Shown here: piece after piece, positions 1 through 6,855 of the stretch
How the letters are laid out: each line of letters starts with the position of its first letter
Numbering within the stretch: the first letter of the stretch is position 1
DNA from: Chitinophagaceae bacterium
GTDB taxonomy: Bacteria > Bacteroidota > Bacteroidia > Chitinophagales > Chitinophagaceae
Assembly: GCA_003151295.1 (NCBI GenBank)
Contig: PLXD01000191.1
Coordinates: 1,047 to 9,919 of the forward strand
Direction of reading: 5' to 3'
DNA length: 8,873 nt
The notes under the pieces: generated by a model
What the model was told of the DNA's origin: nothing
Database searches by the model: none
Seen by the model: only the letters and a program-made list of their open reading frames with translations
Made by a program: the position numbers and the translations under genes

Positions 1-216
1 AAAACCCTCTTGTTGTCCTTGTTGCCCGGTCTCTACCGTTTGCGCTGCGCCTGTTTCCCGCACCGTCATTTTTGTTTGTGCTGTCATTTCCGTTGCCGTT
101 GCTGCGGCCGCTGTCTGTCCTTGTCCCTGACCCAGTAAATGCCCGGTATGGATCGATCCAATCAGGATCATCGAAGAACAGAGAGCCATTTTAAGACTGT
201 ATCTGATGTTGCTCAT
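1..216 (-). CDS. Secreted or envelope protein with low-complexity N-terminal region, 5' part only (72 residues visible)
   Basis: This minus-strand gene starts with an ATG at 216-214 that overlaps the nagA stop codon as ATGA, so it is very probably co-transcribed and translationally coupled with nagA. It is open to the window edge, so the C-terminal part is missing. The first 72 residues begin with a typical export signal: Arg5 and Lys9 in a short basic n-region, then a hydrophobic core at about residues 10-21 and a likely cleavage zone near residues 24-31. Cys13 lies inside the core but has no good lipobox, so a lipoprotein is less likely. Residues 30-72 are low complexity, rich in Gln, Thr, Ala and Gly, like a linker before a folded domain. 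No catalytic domain is visible and no family was recognised. Its pairing with nagA would fit a secreted glycan-processing enzyme or binding protein, but that is only inference. Confidence 0.72.
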   Translation of the reverse strand, partial: MSNIRYSLKMALCSSMILIGSIHTGHLLGQGQGQTAAAATATEMTAQTKMTVRETGAAQTVETGQQGQQEGF

Positions 217-1406
217 GGTTTTATAAAGGTTGTATAGACGATCCTTCCCCCGACCATGGTCATGTGGATATCGATCCGTTCATCGAACAGGACGAGGTCA
301 GCGTCTTTGCCCGGGAGGATAGATCCCTTGCGATCTGCTACCCCCATGATCTTCGCAGGGGTGGCAGTCATCATCCTGACTGCATCGCATAAGGACACGT
401 CTGCGAGACGTATCATGTTGCGTACCAGGCGATCGGCTGTAGCCACACTCCCGGCGAAGGAACTGCGGTCGGGGAGCTTCGCCACGTCATCTTCTATGAT
501 CACACGCAGGCCGTTTGTCCTGCTTCCCAGGATACTTTCTCCCGGTGGCATGCCGGCCCCGCGCATGGCGTCGGTTATCAATGCGATCTTGTCAGCCCCT
601 TTGATTTTGCAGATGAGCTTTAGCAGGGGAGGAGGCAGGTGCACGCCGTCCGCGATGATCTCAACGGTCATCTCATCGATCAGGAAAGCGCTTTCGATGG
701 CTCCGGCATACCGATGCGCACCCTTGCGTGTCACACCCGACATGGCGGAATACAAATGCGTGGCATGGGTATATCCTCTTTCAAAGCCTTCCAGCACCTC
801 TTCATAGATGGCATCTGTATGCGCCAGGGCTACCAGGATGCCTTTTGGGCGAAGGAAGTCTGCGAATTCCAGGGCTCCTTTAAGCTCCGGAGCCGCACTC
901 CAGCGTTTGACCGCATTTGTGCTGGAAAGGAGTTCCCGGTATTCCGCCGGGTCGGGGTCTCTGATATAACGGGGATCCTGTGCACCTCGTTGGTTCATGG
1001 CAAAATACGGTCCCTCGAGGTGTAGTCCGATAAATTCGGAGCCCGGATAAAGAGTGCCTGCCAGTTTTTCATAAATCTCCAGGGTCTGCAATAATCCCTC
1101 TTTTTCGCAACTTAGGGTGGTAGGCGTCATGGAAGTGGTGCCATGGCGGGCATGCAAATTTGCAACTTTCAGGAAATCCTCTTCCGTTCCGTCCATGAAA
1201 TCGGATCCGCCACCCCCATGTACATGGAGGTCGATAAAACCGGGAGCAAGATATTTACCCGCTGCATCGATCTCTAAGGCTTCCGGGGCTTCGATGGTGA
1301 GATCGCTGACAGCGGTGATCTTATTGCCGGTGATGAGTATACTGCCGCCTTCGATGATACGATAAGGCGTGATGATCCGCGCGTTGATAATTCGGGTTGG
1401 CTGCAT
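213..1406 (-). CDS. nagA: N-acetylglucosamine-6-phosphate deacetylase
   Basis: This cytoplasmic amidohydrolase removes acetate from GlcNAc-6-phosphate to give glucosamine-6-phosphate, feeding amino-sugar catabolism or wall recycling. The 397-residue length is normal for the family. Visible landmarks are the strand-1 metal motif at His61 and His63 (GFIDLHVHG), the metal ligand Glu131 in HLEGPY, His196 in ALAHTD, His217 in THATHLYSAM, the conserved HRYAGAIES segment near 231-239, DGVHLPP near 253-259, and the catalytic Asp279 in LITDAM. A C-terminal ADLVLFD strand closes the amidohydrolase beta-sandwich. The ATG at 1406-1404 is chosen because the conserved N-terminal strand starts soon after it; an AAAGAAG stretch a few bases upstream is a weak ribosome-binding candidate. 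The following minus-strand gene overlaps its stop by 4 nt. GC content is visibly higher than in the rightward cluster. No key residue is missing, so it should be functional. Activity on a related N-acetyl-sugar phosphate cannot be excluded. Confidence 0.93.
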   Translation of the reverse strand: MQPTRIINARIITPYRIIEGGSILITGNKITAVSDLTIEAPEALEIDAAGKYLAPGFIDLHVHGGGGSDFMDGTEEDFLKVANLHARHGTTSMTPTTLSCEKEGLLQTLEIYEKLAGTLYPGSEFIGLHLEGPYFAMNQRGAQDPRYIRDPDPAEYRELLSSTNAVKRWSAAPELKGALEFADFLRPKGILVALAHTDAIYEEVLEGFERGYTHATHLYSAMSGVTRKGAHRYAGAIESAFLIDEMTVEIIADGVHLPPPLLKLICKIKGADKIALITDAMRGAGMPPGESILGSRTNGLRVIIEDDVAKLPDRSSFAGSVATADRLVRNMIRLADVSLCDAVRMMTATPAKIMGVADRKGSILPGKDADLVLFDERIDIHMTMVGGRIVYTTFIKP

Positions 1407-1427
1407 AGTCTGCTTCTTTACTGTTAA

Positions 1428-1616
1428 TTCGCTTCCCGTCGCCGGTCTTCTCCTTTTTCACCGAAAAATCCCGTTCTATTCACCAACTCTACGGGCCGGG
1501 TTTTGACCCGGTTCTTCGCGACAGGCGATTCCACCACAAAAGAGTTTGAACTGAAAATCGACTCTGTGGCCAAGATATTGATCATTTTCGACAAGACCTA
1601 TAAATATCCGGAATAG
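1428..1616 (+). other. Open reading stretch without start codon, possible gene remnant
   Basis: From just after a TAA at 1425-1427 to the TAG at 1614-1616 one plus-strand frame is open for 62 codons. It contains no ATG. The second half reads like real protein, with alternating charged and hydrophobic residues (for example TKEFELKID followed by SVAKILIIFDKTYKYPE at the end). It would lie directly behind the nagA start on the other strand, so a full gene could only exist if its 5' part had been lost. No family was recognised. It may be the decayed C-terminus of a displaced gene, or chance in a GC-rich stretch. Confidence 0.2.
1496..1511. repeat. Small inverted repeat, 6-bp stem with TTTG loop
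   Basis: CCGGGT at 1496-1501 pairs perfectly with ACCCGG at 1506-1511 around a 4-nt loop. It lies about 90 nt upstream of the nagA start, so it could form a hairpin in the nagA leader or serve as a dyad operator. There is no T-tract on either strand beside it, so it is not an intrinsic terminator. Confidence 0.4.
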
Positions 1617-1685
1617 CATGGGACCAACGCCAACCCTGCTTTCAGAAGCGGATATGGGTATGTTTAAGGCCCTTTTCCGGGAAAC

Positions 1686-1704
1686 AGTCAGACCAGCCCT
1701 GACT
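1686..1704. repeat. Small inverted repeat, 6-bp arms
   Basis: AGTCAG at 1686-1691 and CTGACT at 1699-1704 are perfect inverted copies separated by 7 nt. The arms are short enough for chance, but the position between divergent transcription units would suit an operator. No T-tract follows. Confidence 0.25.
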
Positions 1705-1884
1705 AGCTGAAGACCCTGTTGCATTCGATCCGGGTGCTTCCGGTTCGCTTCCGATCCGCTTCGATCCGCAGCCTGCTTAGGGAAGTCCTGGTGGCTGGGG
1801 AGGTAGAAATAGAGCGGATTGCTATTTATACAAAAAATGGAATAATTTTTTTTTTTATTAATTTATATATAATTTTATAGTGAA

Positions 1885-1923
1885 ACGATTGACTAAAACG
1901 ATTAACTATAACGATTGACTATT
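1885..1923. repeat. Three tandem 13-bp direct repeats upstream of the iol cluster
   Basis: The units are ACGATTGACTAAA (1885-1897), ACGATTAACTATA (1898-1910) and ACGATTGACTATT (1911-1923). The first 10 bases are identical in units 1 and 3 and differ by one base in unit 2; the period is exactly 13 with no spacer. The array lies 136 nt upstream of the aldolase start, inside an AT-rich block. Each unit, with the preceding A, shows a central CG flanked by A and T runs (AACGATT), reminiscent of half of a LacI-type operator. A cooperative regulator-binding site for the cluster is the simplest reading, but the binding protein is unknown. Confidence 0.5.
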
Positions 1924-2059
1924 ATATAATTACCGATGTAAATATGAATAGATCGTGCGCTGTATGCGGGATGGGACCTTCTTCATGAAATCCTGTGGCC
2001 TTCAGTTAAAATCTTTTTGAATCGTCCATGACAAAATTAACAGGTGAATTCATTATCAA

Positions 2060-3010
2060 ATGCCACAGGTTTCTTCCAAAATATTTTTTGATAATTGTTA
2101 TGGCAAGTATGCTATAGCAGCCGTGAATGTTTTTACAATGGAGCAGATTCACGGTCTGTTCTCGGCTTCAGCCGTCTCGCAGACGCCGGTAATTGTGCAG
2201 ATAACACCTGCCGCCAGAGACTATGCAGATCCCGATATGCTGATGGGTATGGTGCAGGCAGCTTCATCGATATATCCTGATGCGGTTTTTTCCGTACATC
2301 TCGATCATGGAACGGAAGACCATGTTTTTAAAGCTATAAACAAAGGGTATGATTCTGTTATGATTGATGCTTCGCATGATGAATTTGAAACCAACATAAA
2401 AAGAACAAAAGCTGTAGTAGATATAGCCCATTTGAAGAATATCCTGGTGGAAGCAGAATTGGGAGTGCTTAGTGGGGTGGAAGATGATTTAAATATTGAT
2501 GAAAGTCATGCAAAATACACTAATCCGGTACAGGCAAAGGAGTTTGTCGAAAGAACCGGTTGCGATAGCCTGGCTGTGGCAGTAGGAACCAGTCATGGGG
2601 CTTATAAATTCAGCGGCGGTAAGGGCTTGCAATTTGGTGTGTTGGAAAAAATTCAGCAGCAATTACCGGGTTATCCGCTTGTTTTACATGGAAGTTCAAG
2701 CGTAAATAAAAATGATATTGCAGCCATTAATCAATTGGGCGGAAAACTTGCAGAAAATGCCAGCGGGGTCGCTGATGAGGAATTGCGGAAAGCTATTTGT
2801 TTTGGAATATGTAAAGTAAATATAGCCACCGACCTGCGGTTGTTATGGACAAAAGTGCATCGGAAATTTTTTTACGACAAACCCGAGCTTTTTGATCCGG
2901 TAATACCAGGAAAAGAATATATGAAACAGTACAGGGAATTTATGATTGAAAGGTTTGAAGTTCTTCAGTCTAAGGGAAAATCAACCGGCATTAAACTTAA
3001 TTTAGCATGA
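2060..3010 (+). CDS. iolJ: Class II ketose-bisphosphate aldolase, probable 5-dehydro-2-deoxyphosphogluconate aldolase
   Basis: This is a zinc-dependent class II aldolase of the Fba/GatY/IolJ family, 316 residues, cytoplasmic. The family landmarks are all present: HLDHG with catalytic Asp82 and zinc ligand His83, the EAELG segment at 131-135, zinc ligand His179 in GTSHG, zinc ligand His210 in LHGSSS, and the phosphate/potassium-binding NIATD at 254-258. Sequence alone does not separate fructose-bisphosphate aldolase from the inositol-pathway enzyme. Context does: its stop overlaps the iolB start by 4 nt (ATGA) and iolC and iolD follow. The likely reaction is therefore cleavage of 2-deoxy-5-keto-gluconate-6-phosphate to dihydroxyacetone phosphate and malonate semialdehyde. 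It is the first gene of the operon and lies behind the AT-rich repeat-bearing leader. There is no strong Shine-Dalgarno, as is usual in Bacteroidota. A general glycolytic role remains an alternative. Confidence 0.85.
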   Translation: MPQVSSKIFFDNCYGKYAIAAVNVFTMEQIHGLFSASAVSQTPVIVQITPAARDYADPDMLMGMVQAASSIYPDAVFSVHLDHGTEDHVFKAINKGYDSVMIDASHDEFETNIKRTKAVVDIAHLKNILVEAELGVLSGVEDDLNIDESHAKYTNPVQAKEFVERTGCDSLAVAVGTSHGAYKFSGGKGLQFGVLEKIQQQLPGYPLVLHGSSSVNKNDIAAINQLGGKLAENASGVADEELRKAICFGICKVNIATDLRLLWTKVHRKFFYDKPELFDPVIPGKEYMKQYREFMIERFEVLQSKGKSTGIKLNLA

Positions 3011-3888
3011 AGATGAGTGATAAATATAAATTAGTCAGCCATCCTTTAAAAGGCTTTGGTGTTTATCAAAAAGTATCTGCAATAGAGGCAGGATGGACTT
3101 ATCTTGATTTCGAAGCCAGGCTGATGAAAAAAGGCGAGCAATGGAGCGGTTATAGCGGCGAAAACGAATATGGAATCATTCTGTTAAGCGGAAATTATTC
3201 CATTGTTTCCGATAAAGGCTCCTGGAAAACAGTAAATGGAAGAAAAAGCGTTTTTTCGGGGATAGCCCATACATTATATCTGCCAAGGCACACATCTTTT
3301 ACGTTGACCGCAGAAAGTGAAGTATTGGATATCGCAACCGGCTGGTGCCCTGCTTCTCAGGATTTTCCGGCCAGATTTAAAACTCCTGACGAAGCGGCTA
3401 TTGAAATAAGAGGAGGCGATAATGCAACAAGACAGATCAATAGTTTGATAGAGCCCGGCTTTGGCTGCAATAAATTGGTAGCCGTTGAAGTTTATACGCC
3501 CTCAGGTAACTGGAGCTCCTTTCCCGCGCATAAACATGACGAAAGAAAAGTGGATGAAAGAGGAACCCTTACCGAAGCAATTTTGGAAGAGTTTTATTTC
3601 TATAAATTGGATAAGGAGCAGGGGTACGCAATACAACAGGTTTATACTTCGGGCGGAAGTCTTAATGAGCTCATGCAGTTAAAGAATAATGATATAGTAA
3701 TGGTGCCCTATGGCTATCACCCTGTTGTGGCAGCCCATGGATATAATTGTTACTATCTTAACTTTTTGGCTGGTAGTGATCAGTCTTTGGCGAGTACACC
3801 TGACCCTGATCATAATTGGATTTTTCATTCCTGGAAAGGAAAGGACCCCAGAGTTCCTTTAGTAACGGCTATGATGAATAATTTATAG
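3007..3888 (+). CDS. iolB: 5-deoxy-glucuronate isomerase
   Basis: IolB converts 5-deoxy-D-glucuronate to 2-deoxy-5-keto-D-gluconate. It is a cytoplasmic metal-dependent bicupin. The 293 residues are slightly longer than the roughly 270 of well-known members. The N-terminal cupin-like half carries YGIILLSG near 55-62 and an HTLYLPRHTSF region near 88-98. The C-terminal metal centre is visible as His175 and His177 in FPAHKHDER, Glu195 in ILEEFYFYK and His238 in PYGYHPV, followed by YYLNFLAG, a strong IolB signature. The start at 3007 overlaps the aldolase stop as ATGA; a second in-frame ATG lies two codons later at 3013 and could be used instead. iolC begins 4 nt after its stop. The neighbours on both sides are inositol genes, so the call is firm. 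Confidence 0.93.
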   Translation: MKMSDKYKLVSHPLKGFGVYQKVSAIEAGWTYLDFEARLMKKGEQWSGYSGENEYGIILLSGNYSIVSDKGSWKTVNGRKSVFSGIAHTLYLPRHTSFTLTAESEVLDIATGWCPASQDFPARFKTPDEAAIEIRGGDNATRQINSLIEPGFGCNKLVAVEVYTPSGNWSSFPAHKHDERKVDERGTLTEAILEEFYFYKLDKEQGYAIQQVYTSGGSLNELMQLKNNDIVMVPYGYHPVVAAHGYNCYYLNFLAGSDQSLASTPDPDHNWIFHSWKGKDPRVPLVTAMMNNL

Positions 3889-3892
3889 TTAT

Positions 3893-4939
3893 ATGAAACA
3901 GAAAGAATTTGATCTTATAACATACGGGCGTTCGTCAATTGATTTGTACTCGCAAAATATCGGAGCTGATTTTGTGGATATAAAGGGTTTCGACGCTTTT
4001 GTTGGCGGGTCACCTTTAAATATTGCCGTAGGCGCCAGCAGGTTGGGTTTAAAGGCTGCCATACTTACCGCCGTTGGTAATGATAAAGTAGGCGATTTTA
4101 TCCTGAATTTTCTAAAAAAACAACAGGTATATACGGATTGGGTCCCCCGGATAAACGGCGCCAGATCAAGTGCTGTTGTCTTAGGCATTGAACCGCCGGA
4201 CAGGTTTCCGCTGGTTTATTACAGGGATAATGCAGCCGACAGCCAGTTAACTATTGACCACGTTATTGATGCCAACATCAGCAGGTTCCGGATTCTTGAA
4301 ATATCATGTACCGCATTAAATATTGAACCCACACGCAGTGCAGCCTTTTTTGCCGCCGAAGTCGCCGTGGAAAATGATGTGGAGATAGTGCTTGATATTG
4401 ATTTCAGGGCGGACCAATGGCATGATATACGTTCCTTCGGCCTGATGGTAAGGCCGCTATTGCCCAAAGTTACATGTGCCATTGGGACGGAAGAAGAAAT
4501 TATTGCCGCCACTCTTCAAAGTGCTGAACAGGTAAAAATAAAACATCAGCAGATTTCAGCACCTGAAATTAAAGGAGACATTGAAAGCTCGATTCAAAAA
4601 ATTTTAGCATCCGGCCCTCAGGTGCTTATTGTAAAGCGAGGTTCAAAAGGAGCTACTATTTATAAAAAGGATGGTTATAAGCAGGATGTTCCGGGTTTTC
4701 CTGTGAAGGTACTGAATGTATTGGGTGCAGGTGATTGATTCGCCAGTGGGTTCATTTATGGTTACCTGCAGGGATGGGACCTGTACAAAGCATGCAGGAT
4801 GGGAAACGCTTCCGGTGCATGGGTAGTTCAAAAGCCGGGATGTGCCAATGATATGCCTTATTTTGAGGAAGCTATGCGGTTTATAGAGTCAAGAGGCGGA
4901 CTCATGGACAATGAACCCGTGATTTCAGGAAATAATTAA
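3893..4939 (+). pseudogene. iolC: 5-dehydro-2-deoxygluconokinase, interrupted by an in-frame TGA at codon 282
   Basis: IolC phosphorylates 2-deoxy-5-keto-gluconate with ATP. The PfkB/ribokinase fold is clear: GGSPLN at 38-43 (substrate-binding glycines), a D-x-D-F-R segment at 168-172, GTEEE at 198-202, VKRGSKGA at 247-254, and the ATP/anion-hole motif GAGD at 278-281 with catalytic Asp281. The next codon (4736-4738) is TGA, where PfkB proteins normally have a small residue before Phe. Translation resumes in the same frame as FASGFIYGY and runs 66 codons to a TAA at 4937-4939, ending with MPYFEEAMRFIES. The full reading is 348 codons plus stop, a normal IolC length. Terminated at the TGA, the 281-residue product lacks the last helices of the nucleotide site and is probably inactive. 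There is no frame change and no other lesion, so the change is recent, recoded, or a sequence error. It starts 4 nt after iolB and ends 5 nt before iolD. Confidence 0.88.
4736..4738 (+). other. In-frame TGA codon inside iolC
   Basis: This TGA follows the GAT of the catalytic Asp281 directly and precedes TTC (Phe). One base change from GGA (Gly), TCA (Ser), TGC or TGT (Cys) would create it; small residues of this kind are common at this position in PfkB kinases. TGA serves as the normal terminator of the aldolase and iolD genes in this same window, so it is not a general sense codon here. Confidence 0.9.
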
Positions 4940-4944
4940 AATGA

Positions 4945-6810
4945 ATGAATGTGAAAACAAAAAGATTAACAACAGCCCAGGCACTGATTGTGTTTTTAAT
5001 GAATCAATTTGTTGAAAAGGATGGAATTGAGCGACCATTCTTTGCAGGTTGCTTTGGCATTTTTGGCCATGGAAATGCGGGTGGAATAGGGCAGGCTTTG
5101 TCGCAATATCCTTCCTTCCGGTATTATCAATCGAGAAACGAACAGGCGATGGTACATACAGCCATTGCATATGCAAAGGTGAAAAACAGGTTAGGCGCAT
5201 TTGCCTGTACTTCTTCCATAGGCCCGGGAGCTACCAACATGATTACCGGTGCGGCTACCGCTACTGTCAACCGCCTCCCGGTGTTGTTATTGCCAGGAGA
5301 TATTTTTGCCAATCGTTCCGTCGATCCGGTGTTGCAACAATTGGAGAATCAATACACAAATGATATTTCTGTCAATGATTGTTTCAAACCGGTTTCAAAA
5401 TACTGGGACAGGATCAACCGGCCCGAGCAATTAATTGCTGCGATGCAAAAAGCAATGCGCATACTTATTTCTCCTGCAGAAACCGGTGCGGTTACGATTT
5501 GCATGCCACAGGATGTACAGGCAGAAGCATATGATTTTCCGCTGAATTTTTTGAGTAAAAAGATTTGGCATGTTGCGAGAGCAAGGGCTGATAAATCGAG
5601 TTTGGAAAAGGCGGTATCGGTCATTTCAGCTTCTAAGGCGCCGGTTATTATTGCCGGGGGTGGGGTTATTTACAGTGATGCTTCCGCCGCTTTAAAGAAA
5701 TTAGTGAACAGGACCGGCATCCCCGTAGTGGAAACTTATGCCGGCAAAGGGTCGCTAAAATACGATGAACCCCAAAACTTAGGCGCCGCAGGGGTTACAG
5801 GAACGCCCGGCGCCATTGCTATGTGCGAAAAAGCCGATCTGGTCATCGGGATAGGTACACGATATAGCGATTTTACATCTATTTCGCAGTCTGCTTTTCA
5901 AAATCCGGATGTTCAATTTATCAACATCAATGTATCCGAATTTGATTCATTTAAGCAAGGCGCCTTGCCGCTCATTGCGGATGCAAGGGAAACTATCGTG
6001 GACCTCGATAGATTTCTGAAATCCTATAAGGTGCCGAATGCTTATGCCTCGATCATCAAAAAATTCAATATGGGATGGGATAAGCAAGTAGGAGAAATAT
6101 ATGGATACCGGAATGCTAAGTTGGTGAGTCAGGGTGAAGTGATAGGTGCCGTCAATGATTTCTCTTCTGAAAAGGATATTGTACTCTGTGCTGCGGGTAG
6201 TTTACCCGGAGATTTGCATAAATTATGGCGCACAAGGGATGTGAAGGGCTTTCATCTTGAATATGGCTATTCCTGCATGGGCTATGAAATAGCCGGTGGG
6301 CTGGGCGCTAAGATGGCTGACACTTCCAGGGAAGTTTATGTTATGGTGGGAGATGGAAGCTATCTGATGATGGCGCAGGAGATGATAACATCTATACAGG
6401 AGGGATTTAAACTCAATATTATACTGATCAATAATAATGGTTATGCAAGTATTGGTGGCCTTTCAAAGGCTTTGGGTACGAAGGGATTCGGCACACGTTA
6501 TAAATACCGGAATAATAAATCCGGCCAACTGGATGGCAAAAACCTTCCGGTGGATTTAGCGGCTAATGCGGAAAGTCTTGGTGCAACTGTACTAAGGACC
6601 AGGACCATCGATGAATTTAAGAATGCATTGATAACAGCAAAAAAGAACACCACGACTACGGTCGTATATATTGAAACGGATATTGAACATAGGGTAGGAG
6701 GTTATGCATGGTGGGAAGTTCCGGTTGCACAAGTTGCTACATCGGCAACAGTAAAAGCGAGTTTGCATAAATTGAAGATCAATAAGAAGAAGCAACACCG
6801 TTATCTGTGA
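4945..6810 (+). CDS. iolD: 3D-(3,5/4)-trihydroxycyclohexane-1,2-dione hydrolase
   Basis: IolD is a thiamine-diphosphate enzyme that opens the ring of 3D-trihydroxycyclohexane-1,2-dione to 5-deoxy-D-glucuronate. The 621 residues match the family. Three domains can be followed: the N-terminal PYR domain with activating Glu66 in SRNEQAMVH and a CTSSIGPGATNM segment at 88-99; the central Rossmann-like domain with VIIAGGGVIYS at 234-244 and IGIGTRYSDFTS at 301-312; and the C-terminal PP domain with the ThDP/Mg motif running from GDGSY (469-473) to INNNGY (495-500). FGTRYKYRN near 515-523 and GGYAWWEVPVA near 585-595 are typical of IolD rather than acetolactate synthase. The ATG at 4945 is used because it leads straight into the conserved N-terminus; the ATG at 4941 is in another frame. 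It starts 5 nt after the full-length iolC reading ends. The Lys-rich tail (KINKKKQHRYL) is unremarkable. Confidence 0.94.
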   Translation: MNVKTKRLTTAQALIVFLMNQFVEKDGIERPFFAGCFGIFGHGNAGGIGQALSQYPSFRYYQSRNEQAMVHTAIAYAKVKNRLGAFACTSSIGPGATNMITGAATATVNRLPVLLLPGDIFANRSVDPVLQQLENQYTNDISVNDCFKPVSKYWDRINRPEQLIAAMQKAMRILISPAETGAVTICMPQDVQAEAYDFPLNFLSKKIWHVARARADKSSLEKAVSVISASKAPVIIAGGGVIYSDASAALKKLVNRTGIPVVETYAGKGSLKYDEPQNLGAAGVTGTPGAIAMCEKADLVIGIGTRYSDFTSISQSAFQNPDVQFININVSEFDSFKQGALPLIADARETIVDLDRFLKSYKVPNAYASIIKKFNMGWDKQVGEIYGYRNAKLVSQGEVIGAVNDFSSEKDIVLCAAGSLPGDLHKLWRTRDVKGFHLEYGYSCMGYEIAGGLGAKMADTSREVYVMVGDGSYLMMAQEMITSIQEGFKLNIILINNNGYASIGGLSKALGTKGFGTRYKYRNNKSGQLDGKNLPVDLAANAESLGATVLRTRTIDEFKNALITAKKNTTTTVVYIETDIEHRVGGYAWWEVPVAQVATSATVKASLHKLKINKKKQHRYL

Positions 6811-6834
6811 GCGTTAACACGGGAGTATGAGTTT

Positions 6835-6855
6835 GCCGTTGCCGTTACCGTTACC
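6835..6855. repeat. Short hexanucleotide tandem repeat in the iolD-iolA gap
   Basis: The spacer reads GCCGTT twice, then ACCGTT and a final ACC, making about 3.5 units of a 6-bp repeat. It sits in the only gap of the operon longer than a few bases (125 nt, 6811-6935). The rest of that gap is AT-rich close to the iolA start. No terminator-like hairpin with a T-tract was found, so iolA is probably still read through from iolD. Confidence 0.5.

Larger units (their letters stand above)
1407..2059. promoter_or_regulatory. Divergent intergenic region between nagA and the iol cluster
   Basis: This 653-nt gap must carry the start signals for the leftward nagA pair and for the rightward inositol cluster. 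No convincing gene was found in it. The left two thirds (to about 1800) are GC-rich like nagA; from about 1800 onwards the DNA becomes very AT-rich, with an 11-T run at 1846-1856 and a TATATATAA stretch near 1864. Three phased 13-bp direct repeats follow at 1885-1923. Short ATTCGATCCG-like units recur at about 1723-1732, 1749-1758 and 1759-1768. I searched for the Bacteroidota promoter pattern (TTTG, about 20 nt, TAnnTTTG) on both strands and found no clean match, so no promoter is placed. Confidence 0.6.

Noticed and set aside
1618..1710. Plus-strand mini-ORF of 30 codons starting with ATG
   Set aside because: It looks mildly protein-like but is too short, has no ribosome-binding signal and no coupled neighbour.
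1476..1724. Minus-strand 82-codon open frame in the intergenic region
   Set aside because: It has no recognisable motif, an amino-acid mix typical of random frames in GC-rich DNA, and would read into the nagA leader. I do not support it as a gene.
1820..1856. A-run followed by an 11-T run as an intrinsic terminator
   Set aside because: There is no GC-rich stem before the T-tract, and no gene ends nearby on the plus strand.
2016..2046. Possible Bacteroidota promoter (TTTG at 2016-2019 followed 18 nt later by TAAC)
   Set aside because: The -7 element lacks the TTTG part of TAnnTTTG, so only half of the pattern is present.
2060..3010. Calling the first plus-strand gene a glycolytic fructose-bisphosphate aldolase
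   Set aside because: The family is the same, but the 4-nt overlap with iolB and the following iolC/iolD make the inositol-pathway aldolase the better reading; the glycolytic role is kept as an alternative.
3893..4939. TGA read as tryptophan (alternative genetic code)
   Set aside because: TGA ends the aldolase, iolD and nagA genes in this window at the normal protein ends, and Trp after GAGD is not expected in PfkB kinases.
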